Assembly: GCF_012275445.1 (NCBI RefSeq)
Contig: NZ_JAAZQK010000010.1
Coordinates: forward strand, 1-64,000
Direction of reading: 5' to 3'
Origin: Rhizobacter sp. SG703
GTDB taxonomy: Bacteria > Pseudomonadota > Gammaproteobacteria > Burkholderiales > Burkholderiaceae_C
DNA length: 64,000 nucleotides
Part shown: positions 52,276-62,572 of the stretch, piece after piece
Position numbering within the stretch: the first letter of the stretch is position 1
Layout: each line of letters starts with the position of its first letter
The notes under the pieces: generated by a model
What the model was told of the DNA's origin: nothing
The model's database searches: none
What the model saw: only the letters and a program-made list of their open reading frames with translations
Made by a program: the position numbers and the translations under genes

Positions 52276-52392
52276 GGGTGGATGTCCCACCCCCGAGGCG
52301 CTGGCGCGCCTCCCCCTCAAGGGGGCGCCGCCAGCGGCCCGGCAAAGCCGGTTCCGCGGCGTCCGCTGCGCTGTCGCCAGCTTCGCTCGCTC
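52276..52392. repeat. GC-rich intergenic repeat, CCCCCTCAAGGGGGC variant
   Basis: Contains the palindrome CCCCCTCAAGGGGGC and a CGGCCCGGCAAAGCCG hairpin, ending just after the thioesterase stop. It belongs to the same style of palindromic elements as those at 9.0, 57.0 and 57.9 kb. Confidence 0.5.
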
Positions 52393-52806
52393 TTACGTGA
52401 GGATGATCTGCGTGCAGCGGAACAGCGCCATCTTCTTGCCCTGCGGGCTGAAGACGGTGGCGGACCAGACCTGGGTCGAGCGGCCGAGATGGTCGGCACG
52501 CGCCTCGCAGCGGATGAGCCCGTCCTTCGCGGTGCTGAAGAAGTTGCTCTTCAGCTCGATCGTCGTGAAGTTCTTGCCGCCTTCGGGCAGGTGGGCGATG
52601 GTCGCGTAGCCGGCGCTGGTGTCGGCCAGCATGATCACGCTGGCCGCGTGCAGGAAGCCGTTCGGCGCCAGCATCCACGGCTGCACCTGCATCTGCGAAT
52701 CGAGGTGGCCTTCGGCGAGCGCGGTGATCCGCACGCCGAAACGGTCGGGCGCGAAACCCGCCTGGCGTTCGTGGAATCCTTCGATGGTGATGTCAGCGCG
52801 CAGCAT
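52393..52806 (-). CDS. PaaI-type hotdog thioesterase
   Basis: 137 residues, single hotdog domain. The LAPNGFLHAASVIMLADTSAGY segment matches the N-G-x-x-H-x-G/A...D active-site pattern (Asn, His and Asp visible), and TTIELKSNFFSTAKDG follows. It probably hydrolyses acyl-CoA or aryl-CoA thioesters. Its start lies inside the end of the LysR gene (14-base overlap), so they are expressed together. Confidence 0.88.
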   Translation of the reverse strand: MLRADITIEGFHERQAGFAPDRFGVRITALAEGHLDSQMQVQPWMLAPNGFLHAASVIMLADTSAGYATIAHLPEGGKNFTTIELKSNFFSTAKDGLIRCEARADHLGRSTQVWSATVFSPQGKKMALFRCTQIILT

Positions 52807-53791
52807 GGTGTCCCTCCGGTGATGCAGAGGGCAACTGTAGCGAGACCTCGCCGAAGCCGCCCGCCAGCGCCGCGCGCAGGTGCGCGACCAGTGCCTGCAC
52901 CGCCTTCGGCGTGCTCGCGCTCCACGGCCGCATCGCGTAGACCGCATCGCCGAAGAAGCCGACCGGGCGCCACTGCGGCAGCACCTCGCGCAGCCTGCCG
53001 GCGCGCAGCGCCGCTGCCGCGCTGAAATCCGGCACCAGCGCGATGCCCAGGCCGGCCAGCGCCGCATCGCGCAGCACCTCGCTGTTGCCGGCCCGCAGCG
53101 GCCCCTGCGCGACGACGCTCAGCCGCTGCGGCTCGGCTTCATCCCCGTGCGCGCTGCGCTCGAACTGCCACACCGCCGGGCCCGGCCGCAGGTAGGTCAG
53201 GCAGGCGTGGCCGGCCAGGTCGGCCGGCGTCTTCGGCGTGCCCTGCCGCTTCAGATACGCGCGGGTCGCCACCAGCAGCGCGCGCGACGCGCAGAGCTTC
53301 CAGGCCACATGGTTCTCCGGCGGCGCGCTGGTGTGGCGCACCGCCAGGTCGAAGCCTTCGTGCGCCAGCGTGACCAAGCGGTCCGACAGGTCGAGCTCGA
53401 CGCGGATGTCCGGGTGCGCACGCACGAAGGCCTCGAGGTGCGGCGCGACATGCTGCCGCCCGAGCGCGACCGGCGCGGTGATGCGCACCAGCCCGCGCGG
53501 CTGCGCCGCCTGGTCGCGCGCCTCGACGACGCTGCGCGCGATCAGCTCGAAGGCCTCGCCGGTCTGCTCGACCAGCCGGCGCCCGGCATCGGTCAGCCGC
53601 ACCGAACGGGTGGTGCGCTGCACCAGCGGCTGGCCGACCGCGCGCTCCAGCTCGGTGATGCGCTGGCTGACCGCCGCCTTCGACAGCCCGAGCCGCTGAG
53701 CCACCTGCGTGAAGCTGGCCAGCTGGCCCAGCAGCGTCAGCGTGTGCACCTGCGGCCAGAGCAGGTCGATGCGTTGATCGGTGGTCGTCAT
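52793..53791 (-). CDS. LysR-family transcriptional regulator
   Basis: 332 residues. HTH: LGQLASFTQVAQRLGLSKAAVSQRITELERAVGQPL, about 21-56. The effector domain of the CrgA/DsdC-like branch has PRGLVRITAPVALGRQHVAPHL and EGFDLAVRHTSAPPENHVAWKL. Divergent from mmsA with a 102-base gap, so it is a candidate regulator of that gene and of its own thioesterase partner. Confidence 0.88.
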   Translation of the reverse strand: MTTTDQRIDLLWPQVHTLTLLGQLASFTQVAQRLGLSKAAVSQRITELERAVGQPLVQRTTRSVRLTDAGRRLVEQTGEAFELIARSVVEARDQAAQPRGLVRITAPVALGRQHVAPHLEAFVRAHPDIRVELDLSDRLVTLAHEGFDLAVRHTSAPPENHVAWKLCASRALLVATRAYLKRQGTPKTPADLAGHACLTYLRPGPAVWQFERSAHGDEAEPQRLSVVAQGPLRAGNSEVLRDAALAGLGIALVPDFSAAAALRAGRLREVLPQWRPVGFFGDAVYAMRPWSASTPKAVQALVAHLRAALAGGFGEVSLQLPSASPEGHHAAR

Positions 53792-53893
53792 TGTTCAGAT
53801 TATCGAACAATGAAGTCACCGTGATGACATTGGCAAGCAGCGGCTCGACTCCTAGACTGGATTCGCATCCCCACCGTTTCAGGAGACCACGCC

Positions 53894-55414
<1,521 letters not shown>

Positions 55415-55424
55415 GCGCCTGCCG

Positions 55425-56117
55425 CTACTTGAGCTGCTGGACCCAGAAGGTCGCGGTGGGCACGGTCGGGGCGGAGAAGTAGTCCACCTTCAGCTCGGTG
55501 ATCTTGTCGAGGGTGTCGAGCCCCGCGATGACCTTGCCGAACACCGCGTAGCCGTTCTGGTCGCAGTTGGCACCGGTCGGGTGGATGTCCAGGCAGGCAT
55601 GGTTGTCGGCGACGTTGAAGAAGAACTCGCTGGTGGCGGTGGTCGTGTTGACGTCGCTGGTGCGGGCCATCGCGATCGTGCCGCGCACGTTGCTCAGGCC
55701 CTTGTCGCTCTCGAGCGCGATCGGGGCGTAGGTCGCGATGTGCTTCCAGTTGCCGTCGTAGCCACCGCCCTGCACGACGAAGCCCTTGACGACGCGGTGC
55801 AGCAGCGTGTTGTCGTAGCGCTTGGCCGCCGCGTATTGCAGGAAGTTCGCGACGGTGATCGGCGCCTTGTCGGCATACAGCTCCAGCACGATCTCGCCAT
55901 GCGTGGTGAGCATGCAGACGGTGTTGGTGGCCGTGCTGGCGGCGGCGGCGGCCTTGCCGGCATCGCTGCATGTGGTCGCGGGCGCGGCCGGGATCGAGAC
56001 CGGCGCCGGGGGGAAGCTGGGGGCCGGCGGATAAGACGGGCCGTCGCTGCCGCCCCCTCCGCCGCAGGCGGTCAGGGCAACCATCGCGAACAACGGAATC
56101 AGGCGTGAAGTCGACAT
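55425..56117 (-). CDS. Cyclophilin-type peptidyl-prolyl isomerase lipoprotein
   Basis: 230 residues. Lipobox LTAC with Cys18, then a Gly-run and a proline-rich linker. The cyclophilin domain (about 80-228) has HGEIVLELYADKAPITVANFLQYA, DNTLLHRVVKGFVVQGGGYD and GYAVFGKVIAGLDTLDKI. It catalyses proline isomerisation at the outer or inner membrane. Convergent with mmsA, 10 bases between stops. Confidence 0.92.
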   Translation of the reverse strand: MSTSRLIPLFAMVALTACGGGGGSDGPSYPPAPSFPPAPVSIPAAPATTCSDAGKAAAAASTATNTVCMLTTHGEIVLELYADKAPITVANFLQYAAAKRYDNTLLHRVVKGFVVQGGGYDGNWKHIATYAPIALESDKGLSNVRGTIAMARTSDVNTTTATSEFFFNVADNHACLDIHPTGANCDQNGYAVFGKVIAGLDTLDKITELKVDYFSAPTVPTATFWVQQLK

Positions 56118-56190
56118 GGGCTGGAACGGAACGGGCCGCAGATTGGACGAAGCCGGCATTGTCGGCGACTTCGCCGCCTGCCGCCGCGCC

Positions 56191-57018
56191 TCACAGCTTC
56201 TCGGTTTCCCCGCTCTTCGGCTGCCATTTCATCAGCCGCCGCTCGCCCCAGCCGACCGCGGCGTCCAGCAGCAGCGCGAAGGCCGTCAGCACCAGGATGC
56301 CGGCCATCACGGTGTTGATGTCGAACGAGCCCTCGGCCTGCAGGATCAGGTAGCCGACGCCCTCGGCCGAGCCGAGGTATTCGCCGACCACCGCGCCGAC
56401 GAAGGCCAGCCCGACGCTGGTGTGCAACGAACTGAACACCCAGCTGGTCGCGCTCGGCAGGTACACATGCCGCAGCAGCTGGCGCCGGCTCGCGCCCAGC
56501 ATGCGCGCGTTCGCGAGCACCACCGGGCTCACCTCCTTCACGCCCTGGTAGACGTTGAAGAACACGATGAAGAACACCAGCGTGATGCCCAGCGCCACCT
56601 TGCTCGCGACACCGAGCCCGAACCACACCGCGAAGATCGGCGCGAGGATCACCCGCGGCATCGAGTTCAGCGCCTTGATGTACGGCTCGCAGATCGCCGC
56701 CGCCATCGGGCTCAGCGCGAGCCACAGCCCGCAGCCCAGCCCCATCGCGGTGCCGATGCCGAACGCCAGCACCGTCTCCTGCAGCGTGATCCACAGGTGG
56801 TGGTAGATGTCGGCATTGGTCACGAACCAGGCCCACACGCGGCCGAAGATCTTCAGCGGCTCGCCGAAGAAGAACGCCGCCTGCCGGTCGTTGTCGAACA
56901 GGAACGGGCGCACCAGCCCGGGCGCGGTCAGCACATGCCAGAGCACGAAGATCGCGACCAGCAGGCCGAGCTGCCAGGCGCGCAGGTTGCCGGGACGCGG
57001 CTTGATGAAGTTCCACAT
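56191..57018 (-). CDS. NitT/TauT-type ABC transporter permease
   Basis: 275-residue permease with about six segments, beginning LGLLVAIFVLWHVLTAPGLV. The EAA loop VVLANARMLGASRRQLLRHVYLPSA is recognisable. Third gene of the binding protein-ATPase-permease unit, separated from the ATPase by 85 bases that include a palindromic repeat. The substrate is unknown; nitrate, sulfonate and thiamine-precursor transporters share this fold. Confidence 0.92.
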   Translation of the reverse strand: MWNFIKPRPGNLRAWQLGLLVAIFVLWHVLTAPGLVRPFLFDNDRQAAFFFGEPLKIFGRVWAWFVTNADIYHHLWITLQETVLAFGIGTAMGLGCGLWLALSPMAAAICEPYIKALNSMPRVILAPIFAVWFGLGVASKVALGITLVFFIVFFNVYQGVKEVSPVVLANARMLGASRRQLLRHVYLPSATSWVFSSLHTSVGLAFVGAVVGEYLGSAEGVGYLILQAEGSFDINTVMAGILVLTAFALLLDAAVGWGERRLMKWQPKSGETEKL

Positions 57019-57022
57019 GGTC

Positions 57023-57095
57023 GTCAGCCGCCGCAGGGCCGCCCCAAGGCGGCTGAACGCCCCCTCGGGGGGCAGGAACGAAGAGACGTGGGGGT
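57023..57095 (+). repeat. Palindromic GC-rich repeat between permease and ATPase genes
   Basis: Shares GGGCCGCCCCAAG, CCCCCTCGGG and a GGGGGTC end, in order and orientation, with the insertion inside glpD. Intergenic here. Confidence 0.7.
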
Positions 57096-57103
57096 CATCG
57101 TCA

Positions 57104-57904
57104 TCAGGCCGCGAGTTGCTGCTGGTAACCCTTGACGACCTCGTCGCGCAGCACCGACCAGATCGCCTGGTGCAGCTCGACGAAGCGCGGCGTCGCCCGC
57201 ACCTCGGCCACGTCGCGCGGGCGCTCGAGGTCGATGCGGAATTCGCCGATCGGGTGCGAGCCCGGCCCGGCGCTCAGGCAGACCACGCGGTCGCTCATCG
57301 CGATCGCCTCGTCGAGGTCGTGCGTGATGAACAGCACCGCCTTCTTCTTCGCGGCCCACAGCGCCAGAACCTCGTTCTCCATCAGCTGGCGGGTCTGGAT
57401 GTCGAGCGCCGAGAACGGCTCGTCCATCAGGATGATGTCGGGATCGAGCGCCAGCGTCTGCGCCAGGCTCACGCGCTTGCGCATGCCGCCCGACAGCTGG
57501 TGCGGATAGCGGTCGCCGAAGCCGCCGAGGCCGACGCGGCGCAGCCAGTCGCCGGCCTGCGCCTTCGCATCGGCGACGCCGCGGAACTCCAGCCCGGCCA
57601 TCACGTTGCCGAGCGCGGTGCGCCATGGCATCAGGCTCTCGGCCTGGAACAGGTAGCCGGCCCTCTTGTTCAACCCGGTCAGCGGGCTTCCGAAGACATG
57701 GACCGTGCCGCTGCTCGGCGTCAGCAGCCCGGCCGCCATGTTCAGCAGCGTGCTCTTGCCGCAGCCGGTCGGCCCGACCACCGAGACGAACTCGCCGGTG
57801 CCGACGGTCATCACGACATCGCGCACCGCGGTGTAGCGCTGGCCCGGGTCGTCGCGCGAGATGAAGGTGCAGCTGACGCCGTCGAACTGCAAAGCAGCGG
57901 TCAT
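57104..57904 (-). CDS. NitT/TauT-type ABC transporter ATPase
   Basis: 266 residues, with all motifs canonical: Walker A GPTGCGKST, signature LSGGMRKRVSLAQTL, Walker B IILMDEPFSALDIQTR, H-loop ITHDLDEAIAM. The ATG at 57904 begins the conserved domain. Flanked on both sides by palindromic repeats rather than tight junctions, unlike the hut transporter. Confidence 0.93.
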   Translation of the reverse strand: MTAALQFDGVSCTFISRDDPGQRYTAVRDVVMTVGTGEFVSVVGPTGCGKSTLLNMAAGLLTPSSGTVHVFGSPLTGLNKRAGYLFQAESLMPWRTALGNVMAGLEFRGVADAKAQAGDWLRRVGLGGFGDRYPHQLSGGMRKRVSLAQTLALDPDIILMDEPFSALDIQTRQLMENEVLALWAAKKKAVLFITHDLDEAIAMSDRVVCLSAGPGSHPIGEFRIDLERPRDVAEVRATPRFVELHQAIWSVLRDEVVKGYQQQLAA

Positions 57905-57915
57905 GACAACCCCTC

Positions 57916-57986
57916 GCTCGATGGGTACATCGATCGATCCCCCGAGGGGATGCGGACCGGCTTGGGAGCGGCCCGGCGCTCGGTCC
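57916..57986 (-). repeat. Palindromic GC-rich repeat between ATPase and binding-protein genes
   Basis: On the minus strand it reads CCGAGCGCCGGGCCGC then CCCAAG and CCCCTCGGGGG, the same blocks as in the glpD insertion (16 bases identical in the first block). Intergenic here. Confidence 0.7.
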
Positions 57987-57990
57987 GCCG

Positions 57991-59025
57991 TCATGCTTTC
58001 GGGTACTTCGCGTTGGCCTTCTTGACGAACTCGTTCGTGTAGACGGCCGACAGGTCCAGCTTCGCCGCGGCGATCTCGGGGTCGACGCTCGCGAGCGCGC
58101 GCCGCGCGGTCTCGGGGCCGGCCTCGGGCATCAGCCCGTCGACCGACAGCGCGCCCTTCGCGGCCAGGAAGGCGTCGATGTAGACCGCGCGGTCGCCGAG
58201 CAGGTAGCTTTCCGGCACCGCCTTGATGATCTCGCCCGGGCCTGCTGCCTGGATCCACTTGTCGGCGCGCACCAGCGCGTTCGCGAGCGCCTGCGTCGCC
58301 AGCGGGTTCTTGTCGATGAAGGTCTGCGGCGCGTACAGGCAGCCGGCCGGCATCGGCCCGCCGAACACCTTGTCGGCCTCGGCGACGATGCGGGTGTCGG
58401 AGACGATCTTCAGGTCGCCGCTGCGTTGCAGCAGCGTGATCACCGGGTCGAGGTTGCTCATCGCGTCGATCTGGCCGGAGCGCATCGCCGCGACCGCGCC
58501 GCTGCCGGCGCCCACGCCGATGATCGACACGTCGCTCGGCTTCAGCCCGGCCTTCGCGAGCACGAAGTTCGCGAGCACGTTGGTCGACGAACCCGGTGCG
58601 GTGACGCCGATCTTCTTCCCCTTCAGGTCGGCGATGCCCTTGAAGGCCGGCATCGTCTTCGGGTTGACGCCCAGCACGATCTGCGGCGCCCGGCCCTGCA
58701 GCGCGAACGCGCGCATGCGCTGGCCCTTGACCTGCATGGTCAGCGTGTGCTCGAACGCGCCCGACACCACGTCGGCGCTGCCGCCGACCACCGCCTGCAG
58801 CGCGCGCGAACCGCCTGCGAAGTCGACGATCGTCACCTCGAGCCCCTCGGCCTTGAAGTAGCCGAGGCTCTCGGCGATCGTCAGCGGCAGGTAGTACAGC
58901 AGGTTCTTGCCGCCGACCGCGACCGTCAGCTTCGGCTTGTCGAGCGCCTGCGCATGCAGCAGGGCGGGAAAGGCGGCCACCGCGCCGGCGGCGGCGCTGC
59001 GCAGGAGGATGTCACGACGTTGCAT
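57991..59025 (-). CDS. NitT/TauT-type ABC transporter substrate-binding protein
   Basis: 344 residues with a signal peptide including twin Arg (MQRRDILLRSAAAGAVAAFPALLHA), possibly a Tat signal. NMT1/SsuA family: KLTVAVGGKNLLYYLPLTIAESLGYFKAEGLEV, then GGSRALQAVVGGSADVVSGAFEHTL and GKKIGVTAPGSSTNVLANFVL. The ligand is unknown; aliphatic sulfonates, nitrate and pyrimidine precursors are all possible. First gene of its operon. Confidence 0.92.
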   Translation of the reverse strand: MQRRDILLRSAAAGAVAAFPALLHAQALDKPKLTVAVGGKNLLYYLPLTIAESLGYFKAEGLEVTIVDFAGGSRALQAVVGGSADVVSGAFEHTLTMQVKGQRMRAFALQGRAPQIVLGVNPKTMPAFKGIADLKGKKIGVTAPGSSTNVLANFVLAKAGLKPSDVSIIGVGAGSGAVAAMRSGQIDAMSNLDPVITLLQRSGDLKIVSDTRIVAEADKVFGGPMPAGCLYAPQTFIDKNPLATQALANALVRADKWIQAAGPGEIIKAVPESYLLGDRAVYIDAFLAAKGALSVDGLMPEAGPETARRALASVDPEIAAAKLDLSAVYTNEFVKKANAKYPKA

Positions 59026-59252
59026 GGTGCGAATCCGGATCCGAGGAACCGCCGACTTTAGCCCCCGATGCCTATCCGGCCTGTGAGGGTTGCTGCGTAG
59101 GCGCCGCCGCGTCACGAAGTCACGTTCGCGCGGGAGACCCCGACTCAAGCGAGCGATGGCGGCGCCGAAGACGGGTCACCACGGGCCGCCGGGAATCGCT
59201 TCCGGGACGGCACCGTGCGTTCTTGCCATCTTGCCGGTCGCGAAGGAGCGCC

Positions 59253-61154
59253 ATGAACCTCGGATCCCACCGTTTCGCCCTCTCCGTTCTGGCCGTGCTC
59301 GCGCTGGCCGCCTGCGGCGGCTCGCCGTCGTCGCAGAACGCCGCCCCGGTGGCCACCGTGCCGACGACGCAACTCAGCGGCTCGGTCGCGGTCGGCGCGC
59401 CGATCACCGGCGGCACGCTGCGCATCCTGGACGCCGACGGCGTGCTGGTCGCGCACGACATCGCGGTCGGCGCCGACGGCAGCTTCACGGTGCCCACGCT
59501 CACGGGCAAGGCGCCGTTCCGCATCGAGGCCTGCGGCTATGCCGGCGCGAACTACCAATGCCTGTACTCGGTCGCGCAAGGCCCCGGCACCGCGCAGGTG
59601 ACGCCGCTGACCAGCGCCACCGTGCTGCTGGCGGCCGGCCAGTCGCCGGCCGACCTGATGGCGGGCAGCAGCAGCGTGCTCGACGCGAGCGCCGTCGCCG
59701 GCGCGCAGGCGCAGTTGCGGGCCGGCCTGTCGGGCGTGCTGAGCGGCAACGTCGCGGGCGATTTCGACTTCATCACCGGCGCGCTGTCGGCCGGCTCGCG
59801 CAGCGGCTACGACAAGGTGCTCGACGCCGTCGGCGTGACCACCGGCGTCGACGACAAGGCCTTCGTGCAGATCACGCCGCGCCTGGGCAGCGGCAACCTG
59901 TACCTCGAGCAGGGCTCGACGGTCGGCGCCGTGACCGTGGCCAACGGCGCCGGCGAGCTGTCGCTCGGCGGGCTGGAGACACTGTTCGCCAACATGACGC
60001 AAGCGATGGCCAGCGCGGGCGCGTGCAGCAGCGGCCTCGCGTCGCAGCTCGCCAGCGGCGCGCGCATGAGCACCGACGACGGCGCGCCGCTGAGCGGCGC
60101 GGGCGCGGTCGCCGCCGGCCTGTGCGGGATGTTCGCGTCGCAGGACATGTTCGGCTCGCGGCTGCTGAGCCCGACGCTCGGCCGCTGCGACCTCGACGGC
60201 GCGCAGCCGGTGTGCCGCGTCAGCTTCGTGCTGCAGGACCGGGACGGCGGGGTGCAGCCGGTGGGCAGCGGCATGGGCGTCACGCGCGAGGGCGGCGCAT
60301 GGAAGTTCCTCGGCGATGTCGACCCGGTGCAACTGCATGCCTCGGCGAAGGCGCAGCGCGACGTGCGCATCGACGGCGACACGCCGGTGGCCAGCTACTC
60401 GCGGGCGATCGCGTTCGACATCCAGGCCGTCAGCGGCCTGCAGTGCGCGCAGGTGGTGCAGCGCAACGCCGACCAGGCGCTCGTGACCATCGCGTACTAC
60501 AAGCGTTTCGGTGCGGGCGTGCCGCGGCTGTCGCTGTGGCAGCAGAACGGGTTCAGCAACGAGCGCAGCCTGGATCCGGCGATCGGCGCGTTGCGCAGTG
60601 CCGACGACACCTGGGTCGCGCTGCCGGATGGCGATGCCGGCGACGTGGTCGTGCGCAACTTCTTCCGCGGCGGCCGCACCGTCACCGTCAACACCTTCAG
60701 CGACGATGCCTGCAGCGCGCCGTTCGCGGTCTCGGGGCGCAGCAGCTTCGAGGTCGACGTCGAAGGCGTGCCGCCGGTCTGGGCCGCGATGCCGAGCCTG
60801 CCGTGGACCGACCTGACGGGCACCGGCCGGCAGGCCCTGCTCGACCTCGCGCTCGACGCGAATGCCGGCACCACGCTGAACCTGGCGTGGACCTTCGCCC
60901 ACGGCACGCTCGGGCTCGACAGCGGTTCGATCTGCAGCGACCGCTCGCAATGCGGCCAGGGCGGCAGCGGCCGCATCGCCGACTTCCGGCTGCGGCCGGG
61001 TGCCACCTCGGCAGCCATCGCGGTCGCCAACGGCGGCAGCGCGCTGGCGGCGACGGGCTACAAGATGCTCGCGCTGTACGGCCGCACCGGCGACGGGCTG
61101 GACCTGCAGAGCAACGCGATCGCGTGCACGCCAGGGACTGTCGAGTGCCATTGA
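59253..61154 (+). CDS. Large lipoprotein of unknown function
   Basis: 633 residues. Lipobox LAAC with Cys21. The N-terminal segment GSVAVGAPITGGTLRILDADG with SFTVPTLTGKAPFRIEACG resembles the carboxypeptidase-regulatory-like beta-sandwich found in surface lipoproteins. The rest is an unrecognised, cysteine-poor, beta-rich region. GAAGGAG precedes the ATG. A REP-like hairpin follows immediately. No known domain explains its main part. Confidence 0.75.
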   Translation: MNLGSHRFALSVLAVLALAACGGSPSSQNAAPVATVPTTQLSGSVAVGAPITGGTLRILDADGVLVAHDIAVGADGSFTVPTLTGKAPFRIEACGYAGANYQCLYSVAQGPGTAQVTPLTSATVLLAAGQSPADLMAGSSSVLDASAVAGAQAQLRAGLSGVLSGNVAGDFDFITGALSAGSRSGYDKVLDAVGVTTGVDDKAFVQITPRLGSGNLYLEQGSTVGAVTVANGAGELSLGGLETLFANMTQAMASAGACSSGLASQLASGARMSTDDGAPLSGAGAVAAGLCGMFASQDMFGSRLLSPTLGRCDLDGAQPVCRVSFVLQDRDGGVQPVGSGMGVTREGGAWKFLGDVDPVQLHASAKAQRDVRIDGDTPVASYSRAIAFDIQAVSGLQCAQVVQRNADQALVTIAYYKRFGAGVPRLSLWQQNGFSNERSLDPAIGALRSADDTWVALPDGDAGDVVVRNFFRGGRTVTVNTFSDDACSAPFAVSGRSSFEVDVEGVPPVWAAMPSLPWTDLTGTGRQALLDLALDANAGTTLNLAWTFAHGTLGLDSGSICSDRSQCGQGGSGRIADFRLRPGATSAAIAVANGGSALAATGYKMLALYGRTGDGLDLQSNAIACTPGTVECH

Positions 61155-61158
61155 ACGG

Positions 61159-61184
61159 GTAACCCGGATTCGCATCCGGGCTAC
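61159..61184. repeat. REP-like palindrome
   Basis: GTAACCCGGAT pairs with ATCCGGGCTAC around TCGC (one mismatch). The GTAGCCCGGAT-type arm is a widespread proteobacterial intergenic element. No T-run; it may also act as a terminator for the lipoprotein gene. Confidence 0.6.
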
Positions 61185-61201
61185 GGGGGCCGGCCCGTAG
61201 A

Positions 61202-62572
61202 ATGATTTCGATGAGATCGCCCCGAACCGGTTTTCCCGGATTGATTCAAGCCCTGGCGCTGGTGCTGTGCTCGGCGGTCCTCGCGCCCGCCACGGCACAG
61301 ACGGCCCCCGCCAAGGCTGCTCCCCCCGACCCGCCGGCGTCCGCACCGGTGTCGCTGTCGGCCCGCAAGGTCTACGAGCAGGCCCGCTCGCAGCTGGTGC
61401 AGATCCGCACCGTGCTGAAGGGCCAGGCGAGCCAGACCTCGGTCGGCTCCGGCTTCATGGTGTCCGCGCAGGGGCACATGATCACCAACTTCCACGTCGT
61501 CGCCGAGGCTGCATTGCAGCCCGAGCGCCACGACCTGGTGTCGGTCACCGCCGACGGCCGCGAGGCACCGGTCCGGATCCTGATGCTCGACGTGCTGCAC
61601 GACCTGGCGCTGCTGAAGCTGTCCGATCCGAAGGCCGCCGCGACCTTCGATGCGCTGCCGTTCCGGCCCGAGGCGCAGAAGCTCGCACAGGGCGAGCGCA
61701 TGTACTCGCTCGGCAACCCGCTGGACGTCGGCTTCGCGGTGATCGAAGGCAACTACAACGGGCTCGTCGAGCGCTCGTTCTACCCGCAGATCTTCTTCGC
61801 CGGCTCGCTGAGCGGCGGCATGAGCGGCGGCCCCGCGCTCGACCAGGAGGGCCGCGTGATCGGCGTCAACGTCGCGCGGCGCGTGGACGGCGAGCAGGTC
61901 AGCTTCCTGGTGCCGGGCGCGTTCGCGAGCGCGCTGCTGGCACGCGGGCGCGACGCCGCGCCGCTCGCGCTGCCGGCCTGGCCGGTGCTGACCGAACAGA
62001 TGATGGGGCACCAGCAGCTGCTGACCGACCGCTTCATCGCGCAGGGCTGGAAACTCGCGACGCACCCGCGCTACCAGGTGCCGGTGCCGCCCGACCGCTT
62101 CATGCGCTGCTGGGGCAGCAGCGAGCCGTCGCGCACCGGCGGGCTCGATTTCGAGCGCTCCGATTGCGTGATGGACACCCGCATCTTCATGGGCGAGTTC
62201 ACCACCGGCGCGATCTCGGTGCGCCACGAAAGCTACGACGGTCGCAAGCTCGGCACGCTGCGCTTCTCGGCGCGCTATGCGCAGAGCTTCCGCAACGAGC
62301 ACTTCGACCGCCGCCGCCCCGACCAGCAGACGCGCCCGCAGTGCCACGAAGATTTCATCGACCGCGACGGCCTGCCGCTGCGCGCGGTGGTCTGCCTGCG
62401 CGCCTACAAGAAGCTGCCGAAGCTGTACGACGTCTCGGTGCTCGTCGCGACGCTCGACGAGCCGAAGTCCGGCGTGCAGGGCCGCTTCGACGCGCAGGCC
62501 GTCAGCTACCCGAACGCGATGAAACTCGCGCAGCATTACCTGGAGGCCTACGCATGGGTGCGGTCGCGCTGA
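61202..62572 (+). CDS. Secreted trypsin-like serine protease with C-terminal extension
   Basis: 456 residues with a signal peptide ending APATA-QT. The S1C-type catalytic triad is visible: His98 in MITNFHVVAEA, Asp134 in VLHDLALLKLS, Ser208 in LSGGMSGGPALD. No PDZ domain follows, unlike DegP/HtrA; instead about 200 residues of unknown fold with several cysteines (MRCWGSSEP, SDCVMDTRIF, QCHEDF). The start is ATG 61202 or 61211. The last 19 bases overlap the FHA gene, so the pair is linked. Confidence 0.9.
   Translation: MISMRSPRTGFPGLIQALALVLCSAVLAPATAQTAPAKAAPPDPPASAPVSLSARKVYEQARSQLVQIRTVLKGQASQTSVGSGFMVSAQGHMITNFHVVAEAALQPERHDLVSVTADGREAPVRILMLDVLHDLALLKLSDPKAAATFDALPFRPEAQKLAQGERMYSLGNPLDVGFAVIEGNYNGLVERSFYPQIFFAGSLSGGMSGGPALDQEGRVIGVNVARRVDGEQVSFLVPGAFASALLARGRDAAPLALPAWPVLTEQMMGHQQLLTDRFIAQGWKLATHPRYQVPVPPDRFMRCWGSSEPSRTGGLDFERSDCVMDTRIFMGEFTTGAISVRHESYDGRKLGTLRFSARYAQSFRNEHFDRRRPDQQTRPQCHEDFIDRDGLPLRAVVCLRAYKKLPKLYDVSVLVATLDEPKSGVQGRFDAQAVSYPNAMKLAQHYLEAYAWVRSR

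Larger units (their letters stand above)
51909..52392. other. Gap carrying a candidate small RNA and a repeat
   Basis: Both flanking genes read leftward, yet this gap holds a strong plus-strand terminator with hairpins before it and a GC-rich repeat after it. Listed separately below. Confidence 0.6.
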
